16,678 nt of DNA from JBMYQA01 sp049600855 (GTDB lineage: Bacteria > Bacteroidota > Bacteroidia > Cytophagales > Flammeovirgaceae). This document shows, in pieces, positions 1 through 6,544 of this stretch. The notes under the pieces were generated by a model. It made no database searches. It was not told the origin of the DNA and saw only the letters and a list, made by a program, of their open reading frames with translations. The stretch lies in contig JBMYQA010000117.1 of the NCBI GenBank assembly GCA_049600855.1, positions 1 through 16,678 on the forward strand, read 5' to 3'. Made by a program: the position numbers and the translations under genes. Positions within the stretch are counted from its first letter, which is position 1, and every line of letters begins with the position of its first letter.

Positions 1-58
1 TCTAACGTCAAATTAGCTCATTTTCGGTTCGAAACCCCTTACTTTAAACAAGCTCAAT

Positions 59-85
59 AAAAAAAGGCTCTTTGTGAAAAGAGCC
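59..85 (-). terminator. Intrinsic terminator of the OmpA-like gene
   Basis: An 8-bp perfect stem (66-73 pairs with 78-85) closes a 4-base loop. A run of seven A on the plus strand (59-65) becomes a U-tract on the minus-strand transcript. It lies about 26 bases past the stop codon of the OmpA-like gene, as expected for a rho-independent terminator. Confidence 0.85.
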
Positions 86-111
86 TTCATCATATTATAG
101 TTATCAATCGT

Positions 112-573
112 TTATTCGACTGATGCGATTCTCACTTCAATACGTGTGTTTTTCCGTTTAGCATTTGCCTTATCTTCCAAGGTCTTTAGCTTAAACAAAT
201 CACGAGCAGTTATCATAGGGCGTTTATTACCATATCCTATTGCAGAGATTCTACTTTTCTTAATATTTTTACGCAACAGGTATTTTTCTAGTTTACTTGC
301 TCGTTCAGCGGTTAAAATTTCTTCATTATCTTTCTCAATATGAACACCTATTTCCACTTTAACCGTGGGGTTGGCATCCAAAAATTTGGAAAGCGCATCT
401 AATTCCTGTTCAAGAGCATCATCAAGATCATGTGAATATTCAGCAAAACTGGCTTTCAAAATGTAAATTGCACCAATTTCTACCTTCTTGTCAGTCAAGG
501 AAAAAGTGGGACCTTGTGGTCCAAAAGCCATTAAAAGCACAATGGCTGGCAAGAGTAAAAATGCTCTACGCAT
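112..573 (-). CDS. OmpA C-terminal-like (peptidoglycan-associating) periplasmic protein
   Basis: This is a 153-residue protein. Residues 1 to about 25 look like a Sec signal peptide with no lipobox cysteine, so a soluble periplasmic product is expected. Residues ~35-150 follow the OmpA/MotB C-terminal fold: an LDALSKFLDANP helix, a KVEIGVHI strand, a TAERASKLEKYL helix with the conserved Arg (R91), the IGYGNKRP turn (112-119) and the closing NTRIEVRI strand. In the family this domain holds non-covalently to diaminopimelate in peptidoglycan. The loop that normally reads GHTDxxG and carries the ligand Asp is shortened here to VHIEKDNEE, so binding may be altered. There is no beta-barrel or other domain. 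It appears monocistronic, with its own promoter candidate (654-661) and terminator. The fold call is fairly safe; the role is not. Confidence 0.8.
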   Translation of the reverse strand: MRRAFLLLPAIVLLMAFGPQGPTFSLTDKKVEIGAIYILKASFAEYSHDLDDALEQELDALSKFLDANPTVKVEIGVHIEKDNEEILTAERASKLEKYLLRKNIKKSRISAIGYGNKRPMITARDLFKLKTLEDKANAKRKNTRIEVRIASVE

Positions 574-653
574 AGGTTCAGAGTTTTAAAAATTAATGAA
601 TAGCTAGTTGCAAGTAATGTTTATCTATGAAAAAGTTAGATTTTTCGAATATG

Positions 654-661
654 CAAATATA
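654..661 (-). promoter_or_regulatory. Candidate -7 element (TATATTTG) for the OmpA-like gene
   Basis: Read on the minus strand the bases are TATATTTG, an exact match to the Bacteroidetes TAnnTTTG -7 consensus. It lies about 80 bases before the ATG of the OmpA-like gene. No good TTG -33 element was found at the usual spacing, so this is only a candidate. Confidence 0.35.
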
Positions 662-915
662 TAAAAACATAGGAGGAAAGGAAAATATGAAATATATAAC
701 ATTTAAGCTATGCCATATTTATTTTATTTAATGTTATGCGATGTAAGCTTTATTTGAAATTTCAAGATTCTTTTTCTCCCCAATTATAAAATTAACAATC
801 TTTTCTCATTATTTAACGATAAGTTCATGCTAAACCATGTGTTGAGTCGTTAATATTTTCAAATAAAAGTGCCTTTTTTCTTACAATTGCTTAGGTGGTC
901 TAATGCGGTAATTTC

Positions 916-933
916 ACATGAGGATACTCATGT
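916..933. repeat. Perfect 7-bp hairpin with GATA tetraloop
   Basis: ACATGAG (916-922) and CTCATGT (927-933) are exact reverse complements around the loop GATA. No T-run follows on either strand, so it is not a standard intrinsic terminator. It lies between lpxB and the OmpA-like gene and could be an operator half-site pair or an RNA structure in the lpxB 3' region. Its function is unknown. Confidence 0.4.
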
Positions 934-1114
934 ATTTCCTTGACAAAACTCATCAAAGTTTTTTTCCGGTTTAGCTAGTTTTAACTATCATCAAAAAAAA
1001 TAAGTTATGACAGCAATACAAAATGTAAGGCATTGGCCGCGAGCTTAGCTGTAAAAGGGCTTCTTTTTTAGGGTAGTATTTTTAGATGGTAGCAGGTGTA
1101 CGTAAGCAGTGTGA

Positions 1115-2248
1115 TTAACTACTTTTTTGAGCGATTTTAGGCTCTTTTTGATCTTTCTTCAAATACTTCATCATCAACTCGGCAGTGCGCTGAGAACAGC
1201 CTTCTGTTTGAATTTTCTTGCGCATGTCAGCATAATCTCTATGCATTTGCTGTGGTTGATTGAGTATTTTGGTTAACTCAGCTTCTAGGCTTTTAGGCTT
1301 AAGTTCTTTTTGAATCAACTCCTTTACGACTTCCTTGTTGGCAATCAGGTTTACCAATGAAATGTAGTCTACTTTGATGAGCCGTTTAGCAATATGGTAG
1401 GTGAGTGGGCTTGTTTTATAGCACACAACTTGCGGAACATCAAATAAGGCCGTTTCTAAAGTGGCTGTTCCAGAGGTTACTAATGCTGCTTGGGCATGGG
1501 CTAATAAATCATAAGTCTGATTAAAAATCACTTTTACATCCTGCATAATCGCGGGTTCGTAAAGCACAACTTTTAAACTATCTACTCCAGCAATGATAAA
1601 TTGATAATCTGGAAATTTCGGAACAATTTCCAACATTACAGATAGCATATTCCTAACCTCTTGTCTTCTGCTTCCTGGCAGTACGGCAATAATGGGTTTA
1701 TCAGAGAGCTGATTTTCTTCAATAAAGTTTGGATTGGGCGTAAAGGTTGAAATTTCGTCGAAAAGTGGATTGCCTACATAATCTACCTGATAATCAAATT
1801 TTTGATAGAAGGCCTGTTCGAAGTGCATGATCACGAACATGCGATCGACATATTTTTTGATCTTCAAGGCCCTTCTTTGATTCCAAGCCCATACTTTCGG
1901 TGAGATGTAGTAGAATACTTTTAGGCCTTTCTTTTTGGCAAACTTGGCTACGGGTAAGTTGAAAGCGGCAAAATCTACTAAGATCAGCACATCAGGATGA
2001 TAGGCTAAGGCATCTCTTTTACATTCTTTGAGTAAGCCAATGATTTCGGGTAAATTTCGAATTACCTCCATTACACCCATAAAAGCAGTTTCTTTGTAGT
2101 GATGTACCAGCTCACCACCAGCTTCACGCATTTTATCGCCTCCCCAACAACGAAAATGCGCCTCTGGGTCCCTTCGACTAATTTCTTTCATTAAATTAGC
2201 GGCATGCAAATCGCCTGACTTCTCACCTGCAACTATGTAATACTTCAT
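1115..2248 (-). CDS. lpxB: Lipid-A-disaccharide synthase
   Basis: LpxB is the GT19 glycosyltransferase that condenses UDP-2,3-diacylglucosamine with lipid X to give the lipid A disaccharide at the inner face of the cytoplasmic membrane. The 377 residues match the usual length. Hallmarks are AGEKSGDLHAANL (7-19), CWGGDKM (34-40), FMGVMEV (56-62), ILVDFAAFN (89-97) with the conserved catalytic-region Asp92, YYISPKVWAWNQRR (113-126), FEQAFY (143-148), VGNPL (158-162), the VLPGSRRQEVRN nucleotide-binding stretch (189-200) and SGTATLETAL (259-268). The common DxPDFN box reads DFAAFN here; the first Asp and the FN are kept. The C-terminus ends in a short basic, polar tail. lpxB lies 137 bases downstream of the WD40 gene on the same strand with no visible terminator between them, so it may be read from the tatC operon. 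No other lipid A gene is in the window. Confidence 0.97.
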   Translation of the reverse strand: MKYYIVAGEKSGDLHAANLMKEISRRDPEAHFRCWGGDKMREAGGELVHHYKETAFMGVMEVIRNLPEIIGLLKECKRDALAYHPDVLILVDFAAFNLPVAKFAKKKGLKVFYYISPKVWAWNQRRALKIKKYVDRMFVIMHFEQAFYQKFDYQVDYVGNPLFDEISTFTPNPNFIEENQLSDKPIIAVLPGSRRQEVRNMLSVMLEIVPKFPDYQFIIAGVDSLKVVLYEPAIMQDVKVIFNQTYDLLAHAQAALVTSGTATLETALFDVPQVVCYKTSPLTYHIAKRLIKVDYISLVNLIANKEVVKELIQKELKPKSLEAELTKILNQPQQMHRDYADMRKKIQTEGCSQRTAELMMKYLKKDQKEPKIAQKSS

Positions 2249-2385
2249 CTGCTAAACTTTCGACTGAATACTTCCCAGCTCCCCTATTTTAATTGCAAAG
2301 AAAGGAAAGTTTCTGGAAGGAATAAAATTCTTATTTTGTGATTATGAACAAATAAGCACAAGCATAACACCATAGATGAATGCCG

Positions 2386-3324
2386 CTACAGTAAGGATTC
2401 GGGCACATCAAACGCTAAGTTCCAAACAGATATGCTCCGATCATCACTCACGGAAATTAATAGGTTTTGATCTGCCCAATGCAACTTATTTACAGAAGTG
2501 TTATGCCCACCGTGTCGTGCTTTGTCAATGACTTTGAGTAGTTTAAAGCGCTTGGCATCCCAAATTTTAATCGTTTTGTCTTTACTACCCGTGGCAAAAT
2601 ACCGACCATCCGTGCTGTAAGTAATGTGATTAATCGTAAACATGTGCGCCACGATATCTTCATACAATTCATAGCCAGTAGCTGCATTCCATATTTTTAA
2701 ATGGGCATCTCGACTTCCTGAGAGCAAAAACTTACCATCGGGAGAGTAGTTGACAGTGAAAATAGAATTGCTATGTCCAACGGTTTCGTAAAGTAATTCA
2801 AACGTTTCGGTGCTAAAGATGCGAAAGGAGTGATCGCTATAGCCCACGACAAATTCAGGTTTGTTGGGGTGTAAGGCGATGCATCTTGCTGAAGCAGAAG
2901 AATGCTTTAAGCGTTTTAACGTGGTTAAATTTTCCACTTCCAACACCACTACTTCGCCATCACCTAGCGCAACAAATACTTTTCCTGCTTTATGCTTGAT
3001 ATCGAATACGGCATCCTCTGTAATTTTGGTGGAGTTCACTTTGGCTTGTGAATTCACATCGATCAAGTGAATTCCTGCCGTATTTTCACCGACTAACAAC
3101 TGGTTTTTCTCGCTCAGAAAACAAAGCGCATAGATGGTATTTTCGGTTCGGGCAATCAACTTGCCATGATTGGGTTTTAACAAGTTCCACTCTACTACCA
3201 TTCGATCTCCGCCACTTGCGAAGAAGTGATTCTGTTCGCCCGAAGGTTCTATGGTATACAAAGAATCTCGATGACCTGTAAATGTCCCAATTTTTGAAAC
3301 TTCAACCTTAATCCGTGCTGTCAT
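2386..3324 (-). CDS. WD40-repeat protein (seven-bladed propeller)
   Basis: The 312-residue protein is made almost wholly of WD40 repeats. Seven can be counted. They begin near GHRDSLYT (17), TENTIYAL, TEDAVFDI, SSASARCI, GHSNSIFTV, AHMFTINHI and GHNTSVNKL, and typically end in a VEWNL, LKIWNA, IKIWDA or ISVWNL strand. Seven blades make one closed beta-propeller, a scaffold for protein contacts; no catalytic domain is fused. There is no signal peptide or membrane segment, so it is probably cytoplasmic. The ATG lies only 6 bases behind the tatC stop codon, which argues for co-transcription and perhaps translational coupling with tatC. A link to Tat export or membrane assembly is inference from that position only. 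The partner is unknown. Confidence 0.9.
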   Translation of the reverse strand: MTARIKVEVSKIGTFTGHRDSLYTIEPSGEQNHFFASGGDRMVVEWNLLKPNHGKLIARTENTIYALCFLSEKNQLLVGENTAGIHLIDVNSQAKVNSTKITEDAVFDIKHKAGKVFVALGDGEVVVLEVENLTTLKRLKHSSASARCIALHPNKPEFVVGYSDHSFRIFSTETFELLYETVGHSNSIFTVNYSPDGKFLLSGSRDAHLKIWNAATGYELYEDIVAHMFTINHITYSTDGRYFATGSKDKTIKIWDAKRFKLLKVIDKARHGGHNTSVNKLHWADQNLLISVSDDRSISVWNLAFDVPESLL

Positions 3325-3330
3325 GGCATT

Positions 3331-4275
3331 TTACGATTCGTGTGTTTTGCTTAACTCTAAAGCATCTCGTTCTCGGTTTCGCTCTACTCTTGCCGAAACG
3401 CCAATACTAATTTCATAAAGTACTGAGATGGGAAGTGCGATTAATAATTGACTAAATATGTCAGGAGGCGTAATAATGGCACTTAAAGCGATAATGGTAA
3501 CAATGGAATGCCTGCGGTACTTTCTCATTAAAGCAGGTGTGACAATGCCTACTTTTGATAGGAAATAAACAATGATAGGCAACTGAAACATAATACCGCT
3601 GACAAGGGTAAGCATTACCACGGTATTGATGTAAGAGGTTAAATCAATTTCGTTGAGGATGTCTGGAGATATTTGGTAATTACTTAAAAAATTGATGGAT
3701 AAAGGCGTAATGATGTAATACCCAAATAAGACACCTGAAAAGAACAGGAGCGCTACAATTAGGGTAGCTCCTCTACTTACTTTTTGTTCGGTAGGATAAA
3801 GCCCTGGTTTCACAAATCGCCAAATTTCCCAAAAAGCATATGGAAATGCGCAAACTAAACCAATGGCTAATGAGGAGGTAACGTGAACGGAGAACTGCCC
3901 CATCATGGTTCGGTTTTGGATGATAAAGGGAAGTTTTTCAATGCACAGTAATGGCGAATCCATTAATCCAGATAGGTAACACAAAAACTGATACGTTGGG
4001 AATGTCAGTTTAGAGGGCCCTAGTAATAATACATCGAACACAAATTCTACAGAAAGAAAAGCAATAATGGCAAATACAAAGACGGATGCTACTGCTCTTA
4101 AGATATGCCATCTTAATTCTTCTAAATGATCGAGAAAGGTCATTTCACCTCCTTCAGCAGATTCATCTACCTGAGTGGGTTGTTCTGTTTGTGGAACCTC
4201 ATTGGCTACTGGCACAGGTTTTGAACCGCCACCGCCTCTACTCACACTATCATTTCCTACCTCAAAATCCTCCAT
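3331..4275 (-). CDS. tatC: Twin-arginine translocase subunit TatC
   Basis: TatC is the polytopic receptor of the Tat system, which recognises RR signal peptides and exports folded proteins. The 314 residues show six membrane segments (about 58-77, 128-150, 168-192, 213-240, 256-270, 274-292). The family signatures are MTFLDHLEELRWHILRA (45-61, with the conserved Glu53 that corresponds to the signal-peptide-binding Glu of E. coli TatC) and FPYAFWEIWRFVKPGLYPTEQK (144-165, with Glu163). The first periplasmic loop is long, as in other Bacteroidetes. Residues 1-44 form a Gly/Pro/acid-rich extension that classical TatC lacks. An alternative start at Met45 (codon at 4141-4143) would give a conventional protein, but the promoter-like element (4302-4309) places transcription just upstream of the longer start. 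No tatA or tatB gene is in the window. It is the first gene of an operon with the WD40 gene. Confidence 0.95.
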   Translation of the reverse strand: MEDFEVGNDSVSRGGGGSKPVPVANEVPQTEQPTQVDESAEGGEMTFLDHLEELRWHILRAVASVFVFAIIAFLSVEFVFDVLLLGPSKLTFPTYQFLCYLSGLMDSPLLCIEKLPFIIQNRTMMGQFSVHVTSSLAIGLVCAFPYAFWEIWRFVKPGLYPTEQKVSRGATLIVALLFFSGVLFGYYIITPLSINFLSNYQISPDILNEIDLTSYINTVVMLTLVSGIMFQLPIIVYFLSKVGIVTPALMRKYRRHSIVTIIALSAIITPPDIFSQLLIALPISVLYEISIGVSARVERNRERDALELSKTHES

Positions 4276-4301
4276 ATTCAGTTCTTTTGTTTTTGATGCT
4301 G

Positions 4302-4309
4302 CAAAGTTA
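4302..4309 (-). promoter_or_regulatory. Candidate -7 element (TAACTTTG) for the tatC operon
   Basis: The minus strand reads TAACTTTG, an exact match to the Bacteroidetes TAnnTTTG consensus, 26 bases before the tatC ATG. A TTG at 4331-4333 lies 21 bases further upstream, within the range for a -33 element, and falls inside the hairpin of the preceding gene's terminator. Confidence 0.55.
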
Positions 4310-4321
4310 GCTATTGAATAA

Positions 4322-4351
4322 ACAAAACCCCAACCTTTTAAAGCTGGGGTT
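4322..4351 (-). terminator. Intrinsic terminator of the glutamate dehydrogenase gene
   Basis: AACCCCA (4326-4332) pairs with TGGGGTT (4345-4351), and an inner CTT/AAG helix may extend the stem. The minus-strand transcript leaves the hairpin into TTTTGTTTATT, a U-rich tail. It lies 27 bases past the gdh stop and overlaps the likely tatC promoter region. Confidence 0.75.
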
Positions 4352-4377
4352 CGATTTATTCGTTGAGTGGTAAATGC

Positions 4378-5649
4378 TTAGTAACCACCACGTAATTTAT
4401 AAGTTTCTGCTACTTTTTCGATTGCTACAATGTAAGCTGCAATCCGTAAAGAAACATCATATTTGCTCGCTGCTTTGTAAACCCGCTCAAATGATTCTTT
4501 CATAATCCGATCACTTCTACGGCTTACGCGTTCAGCAGTCCATTTATATCCTAATCGGTTTTGTACCCATTCAAAGTAAGATACCGTAACACCACCAGCG
4601 TTTGCTAAAATATCAGGAACAACCGTAACGCCATTTTCAACTAAGATGCGGTCAGCTTTTGAAGCTGTAGGCCCATTAGCACCTTCCACAATCAATTTGG
4701 CTTTAATGCGATTCGCATTTTCCAATGTAATTACATCCTCAATAGCAGCAGGTACTAAAATATCTACGTTTAATTCCAATAATTCCTCGTTAGAGATTTT
4801 ATCTCCACCAGTATATCCTTCCAACGATTTATTTTCATTTCGGTAGGCCATTGCTGCATTAATATCAATGCCGCTTTCATTTACATAAGCGCCAGTATGA
4901 TCACTAATGGCAGTAACGGTTACCCCTCTTGACTCCAACAAACGGGCAGCATGACTACCTACATTGCCAAAGCCCTGAACGGCGCAAGTAGATTTTACTG
5001 GGTTAATTTTCATCTTTTCCATGGCAGAAAGTGCCGACACCATCACACCACGACCAGTTGCTTCTACACGACCTAATGAACCGCCTAATACCAAGGGTTT
5101 ACCAGTTACCACCGCATTGATGGTTTTACCCTGAGCTTTTGAGTATTCGTCCATTAACCAAGCCATCACTTCGGGGCCTGTACCCATGTCTGGTGCAGGA
5201 ATATCTAAGTCTGGCCCAAATACATCATACATGGCTACTGTATAGGCACGAGTCAAACGCTCTAATTCTCCTTTAGACATCGTCCAAGGCTCGCACTTAA
5301 TACCACCTTTTGCACCGCCATAAGGAATGTCTACAACCGCACATTTCCAAGTCATCCAAGCGGCAAGGGCTTTTACCTCGTCCAAATTTACCATAGGGTC
5401 GTAACGAATGCCACCTTTTGAGGGGCCCAATGTGTTGGAATGAATTACTCGATAGCCTTCAAAAACCTTACGACTACCATCATCCATAGTAATCGGCAAC
5501 GTTACGATTACTTGTTTGGTAGGGCTCTTCAACACTTCATAGGTTTCATCATCCAATCCCAATTTTTGCGCGGCAATGTGGAACCGCTCCATCATTGATT
5601 CAAACGGATTCTCTTTGTCCTTAATGGGGGCGGGTTCAATGTACGCCAT
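4378..5649 (-). CDS. Glutamate dehydrogenase (Glu/Leu/Phe/Val family)
   Basis: This cytosolic enzyme catalyses the reversible oxidative deamination of glutamate to 2-oxoglutarate. The 423 residues fit the ~420-residue hexameric class. Catalytic landmarks line up throughout: Lys78 in SNTLGPSKGGIRYDP, Lys102 in WKCAV, Lys114 in VDIPYGGAKGG, Asp154 in IPAPDMGTGPE, then the Rossmann turn GFGNVG (226-231). An Asp (250) near the end of the second Rossmann strand favours NAD over NADP, though dual use is possible. PAAIEDV and VEGANGPT follow. A GTG at 5658 would add three residues, but GAGGA just upstream of the ATG at 5649 looks like a ribosome binding site, so I prefer 5649. It appears monocistronic with its own terminator and a long leader. 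Substrate preference within the family cannot be fixed from sequence alone, so I give no symbol. Confidence 0.93.
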   Translation of the reverse strand: MAYIEPAPIKDKENPFESMMERFHIAAQKLGLDDETYEVLKSPTKQVIVTLPITMDDGSRKVFEGYRVIHSNTLGPSKGGIRYDPMVNLDEVKALAAWMTWKCAVVDIPYGGAKGGIKCEPWTMSKGELERLTRAYTVAMYDVFGPDLDIPAPDMGTGPEVMAWLMDEYSKAQGKTINAVVTGKPLVLGGSLGRVEATGRGVMVSALSAMEKMKINPVKSTCAVQGFGNVGSHAARLLESRGVTVTAISDHTGAYVNESGIDINAAMAYRNENKSLEGYTGGDKISNEELLELNVDILVPAAIEDVITLENANRIKAKLIVEGANGPTASKADRILVENGVTVVPDILANAGGVTVSYFEWVQNRLGYKWTAERVSRRSDRIMKESFERVYKAASKYDVSLRIAAYIVAIEKVAETYKLRGGY

Positions 5650-5912
5650 AGTCCTCACTGTTTATTGGTTGAGTAATTAAGATGGATTTTACAACTGGAG
5701 GAGTTGGGTTTTATGTGTTTATGGCTCCAAGCAGTCTTACCAATCGCATCTCTTTCATTTTCATTAGTTGTTTTCCTGCTAAAAGAAGCACAACTATACC
5801 GTAAAAAAGCCTGTTTTTTTGAGAAAACAAAGATTTTAATACGGGTTTTTTGCAAAAATGGAAAATTACACTAATCAATTTGAAACTATTTTCCGCTTTT
5901 CACAAAGCGCTG

Positions 5913-5920
5913 CAAAGTTA
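5913..5920 (-). promoter_or_regulatory. Candidate -7 element (TAACTTTG) for glutamate dehydrogenase
   Basis: This is an exact TAnnTTTG match on the minus strand, identical to the one before tatC and likewise followed by CAGC. It would start transcription near 5907, giving a leader of roughly 258 bases. A 6-bp stem-loop (CGCTTT 5894-5899 with AAAGCG 5904-5909) would then sit at the very 5' end of the mRNA. No TTG is found at the standard upstream spacing. Confidence 0.45.
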
Positions 5921-6123
5921 GAGAAAACCCGAACAAAGCGGATACTTTTTTTCAAGAAAAAATAGGACGGTTTTATGCGTTTTTGATTGATTTCAAACGT
6001 GTTCGAAAAGCAGTTTGAACAAAATATAGGTTTAAACTGCTTAAACACAGATTTTCTAAAAATGAGACTGGATAAACTTTTAAACTTGGAAATGTTAAGT
6101 TTTTTAAATAAATCTTAATGATG

Positions 6124-6310
6124 CTATTTTAACAAAATTCTCGGCGTAAAAATAACTGTTCTATATTGTAGAACAATTAAGCGACTAGTACTAGGAGTAC
6201 CAGAAGTTACTTGAAAACTCCCAGAAATATTAAAATCTATTGCGTTACTCTTGAAGCTTGAGTTTTGTTTCTTCAATATCAACAGTATTATCCACATCTA
6301 TTGTGTCGTG
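6124..6310 (-). pseudogene. Possible relic of a gene 3' end (weak)
   Basis: On the minus strand one frame is open from 6310 to a stop at 6245-6247 and reads DTIDVDNTVDIEETKLKLQE. An overlapping frame (ATG at 6297, TAG at 6124-6126, 57 codons) then reads SNAIDFNISGSFQVTSG and ends in VLQYRTVIFTPRILLK. Joined by one frameshift, the two halves have the Ser/Thr/Gly-rich, beta-strand-like look of a Bacteroidetes surface protein tail. In-frame stops lie directly upstream. I do not recognise a family, and chance open frames of this size occur in AT-rich DNA, so this is a hint only. Confidence 0.18.
6157..6200. repeat. Cluster of inverted repeats
   Basis: TGTTCTA (6157-6163) and TAGAACA (6169-6175) are perfect inverted repeats around 5 bases. 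A 10-base palindrome CTAGTACTAG (6185-6194) and an overlapping GTACT-AGG-AGTAC hairpin (6188-6200) follow within 25 bases. Such spacing suits operators of dimeric regulators or small RNA hairpins. No regulator gene is adjacent. Confidence 0.35.
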
Positions 6311-6544
6311 TTAAAGGGGAAGTGTAGAGTCTTCTGATCACATCCCAATCTCTTTCCAAAATTACATTGATTTTTCATTGGTAATTTCAAAACAGTCGCT
6401 GAGTGTTAGCATTGATATTCCTAGTGTCTTACTTGAGAATAAACAAGCAATTTTTTGCCTTTCCAAAAACAATTTAGTTACTTCATTCAAAAATATGAAA
6501 GAACTTAAATGTAGCTTCCGAATAGAGAATAAAATTACAGCGAG

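Larger units (their letters stand above)
574..1114. other. 541-base gap without a confident gene
   Basis: This AT-rich stretch lies between the start of the OmpA-like gene and the end of lpxB. It holds a -7 promoter candidate for the OmpA-like gene (654-661), a 12-base perfect palindrome TTGAAATTTCAA (754-765) and a perfect 7-bp hairpin with GATA loop (916-933). No long open frame is present on either strand, and I see no clear terminator behind lpxB. A plus-strand AGGAGG followed by a 14-codon frame (687-731) is treated as chance. Confidence 0.6.
5650..6544. other. 895-base divergent gap: gdh leader plus unexplained sequence
   Basis: On the gdh side it carries a TAACTTTG -7 candidate (5913-5920), a small stem-loop at the predicted transcript start and about 258 bases of leader. 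A 66-codon TTG-started frame in that leader stops 5 bases before the gdh ATG and is probably not a gene. The middle holds closely spaced inverted repeats (6157-6200) and a possible gene relic on the minus strand (6124-6310). A 64-codon TTG-started plus-strand frame (6378-6572) runs out of phase into the phosphatase start and is unconvincing. I could not fix a promoter for the SpoIIE gene. Confidence 0.6.

Noticed and set aside
20..45. GGTTCGAAACCCC resembles a tRNA T-arm
   Set aside because: The flanking bases cannot form the 5-bp T stem, and no acceptor stem, anticodon arm or CCA end is found on either strand.
671..731. AGGAGG followed by a 14-codon plus-strand frame
   Set aside because: The frame is very short and AT-rich. 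Bacteroidota rely little on Shine-Dalgarno sites, and nothing else supports a gene.
916..933. Hairpin resembles the MS2 coat-protein operator
   Set aside because: The likeness is only in the ACATGAGGAT arm. The bulged A and ATTA-type loop of the phage operator are absent and there is no phage context.
5649..5658. GTG start for glutamate dehydrogenase at 5658
   Set aside because: It would overlap the GAGGA ribosome-binding-like site. The ATG at 5649 has better spacing and gives a normal N-terminus.
5655..5855. 66-codon minus-strand frame just before gdh
   Set aside because: It needs a TTG start, has no recognisable family features, and more likely lies in the untranslated leader. It is mentioned only as part of the leader finding.
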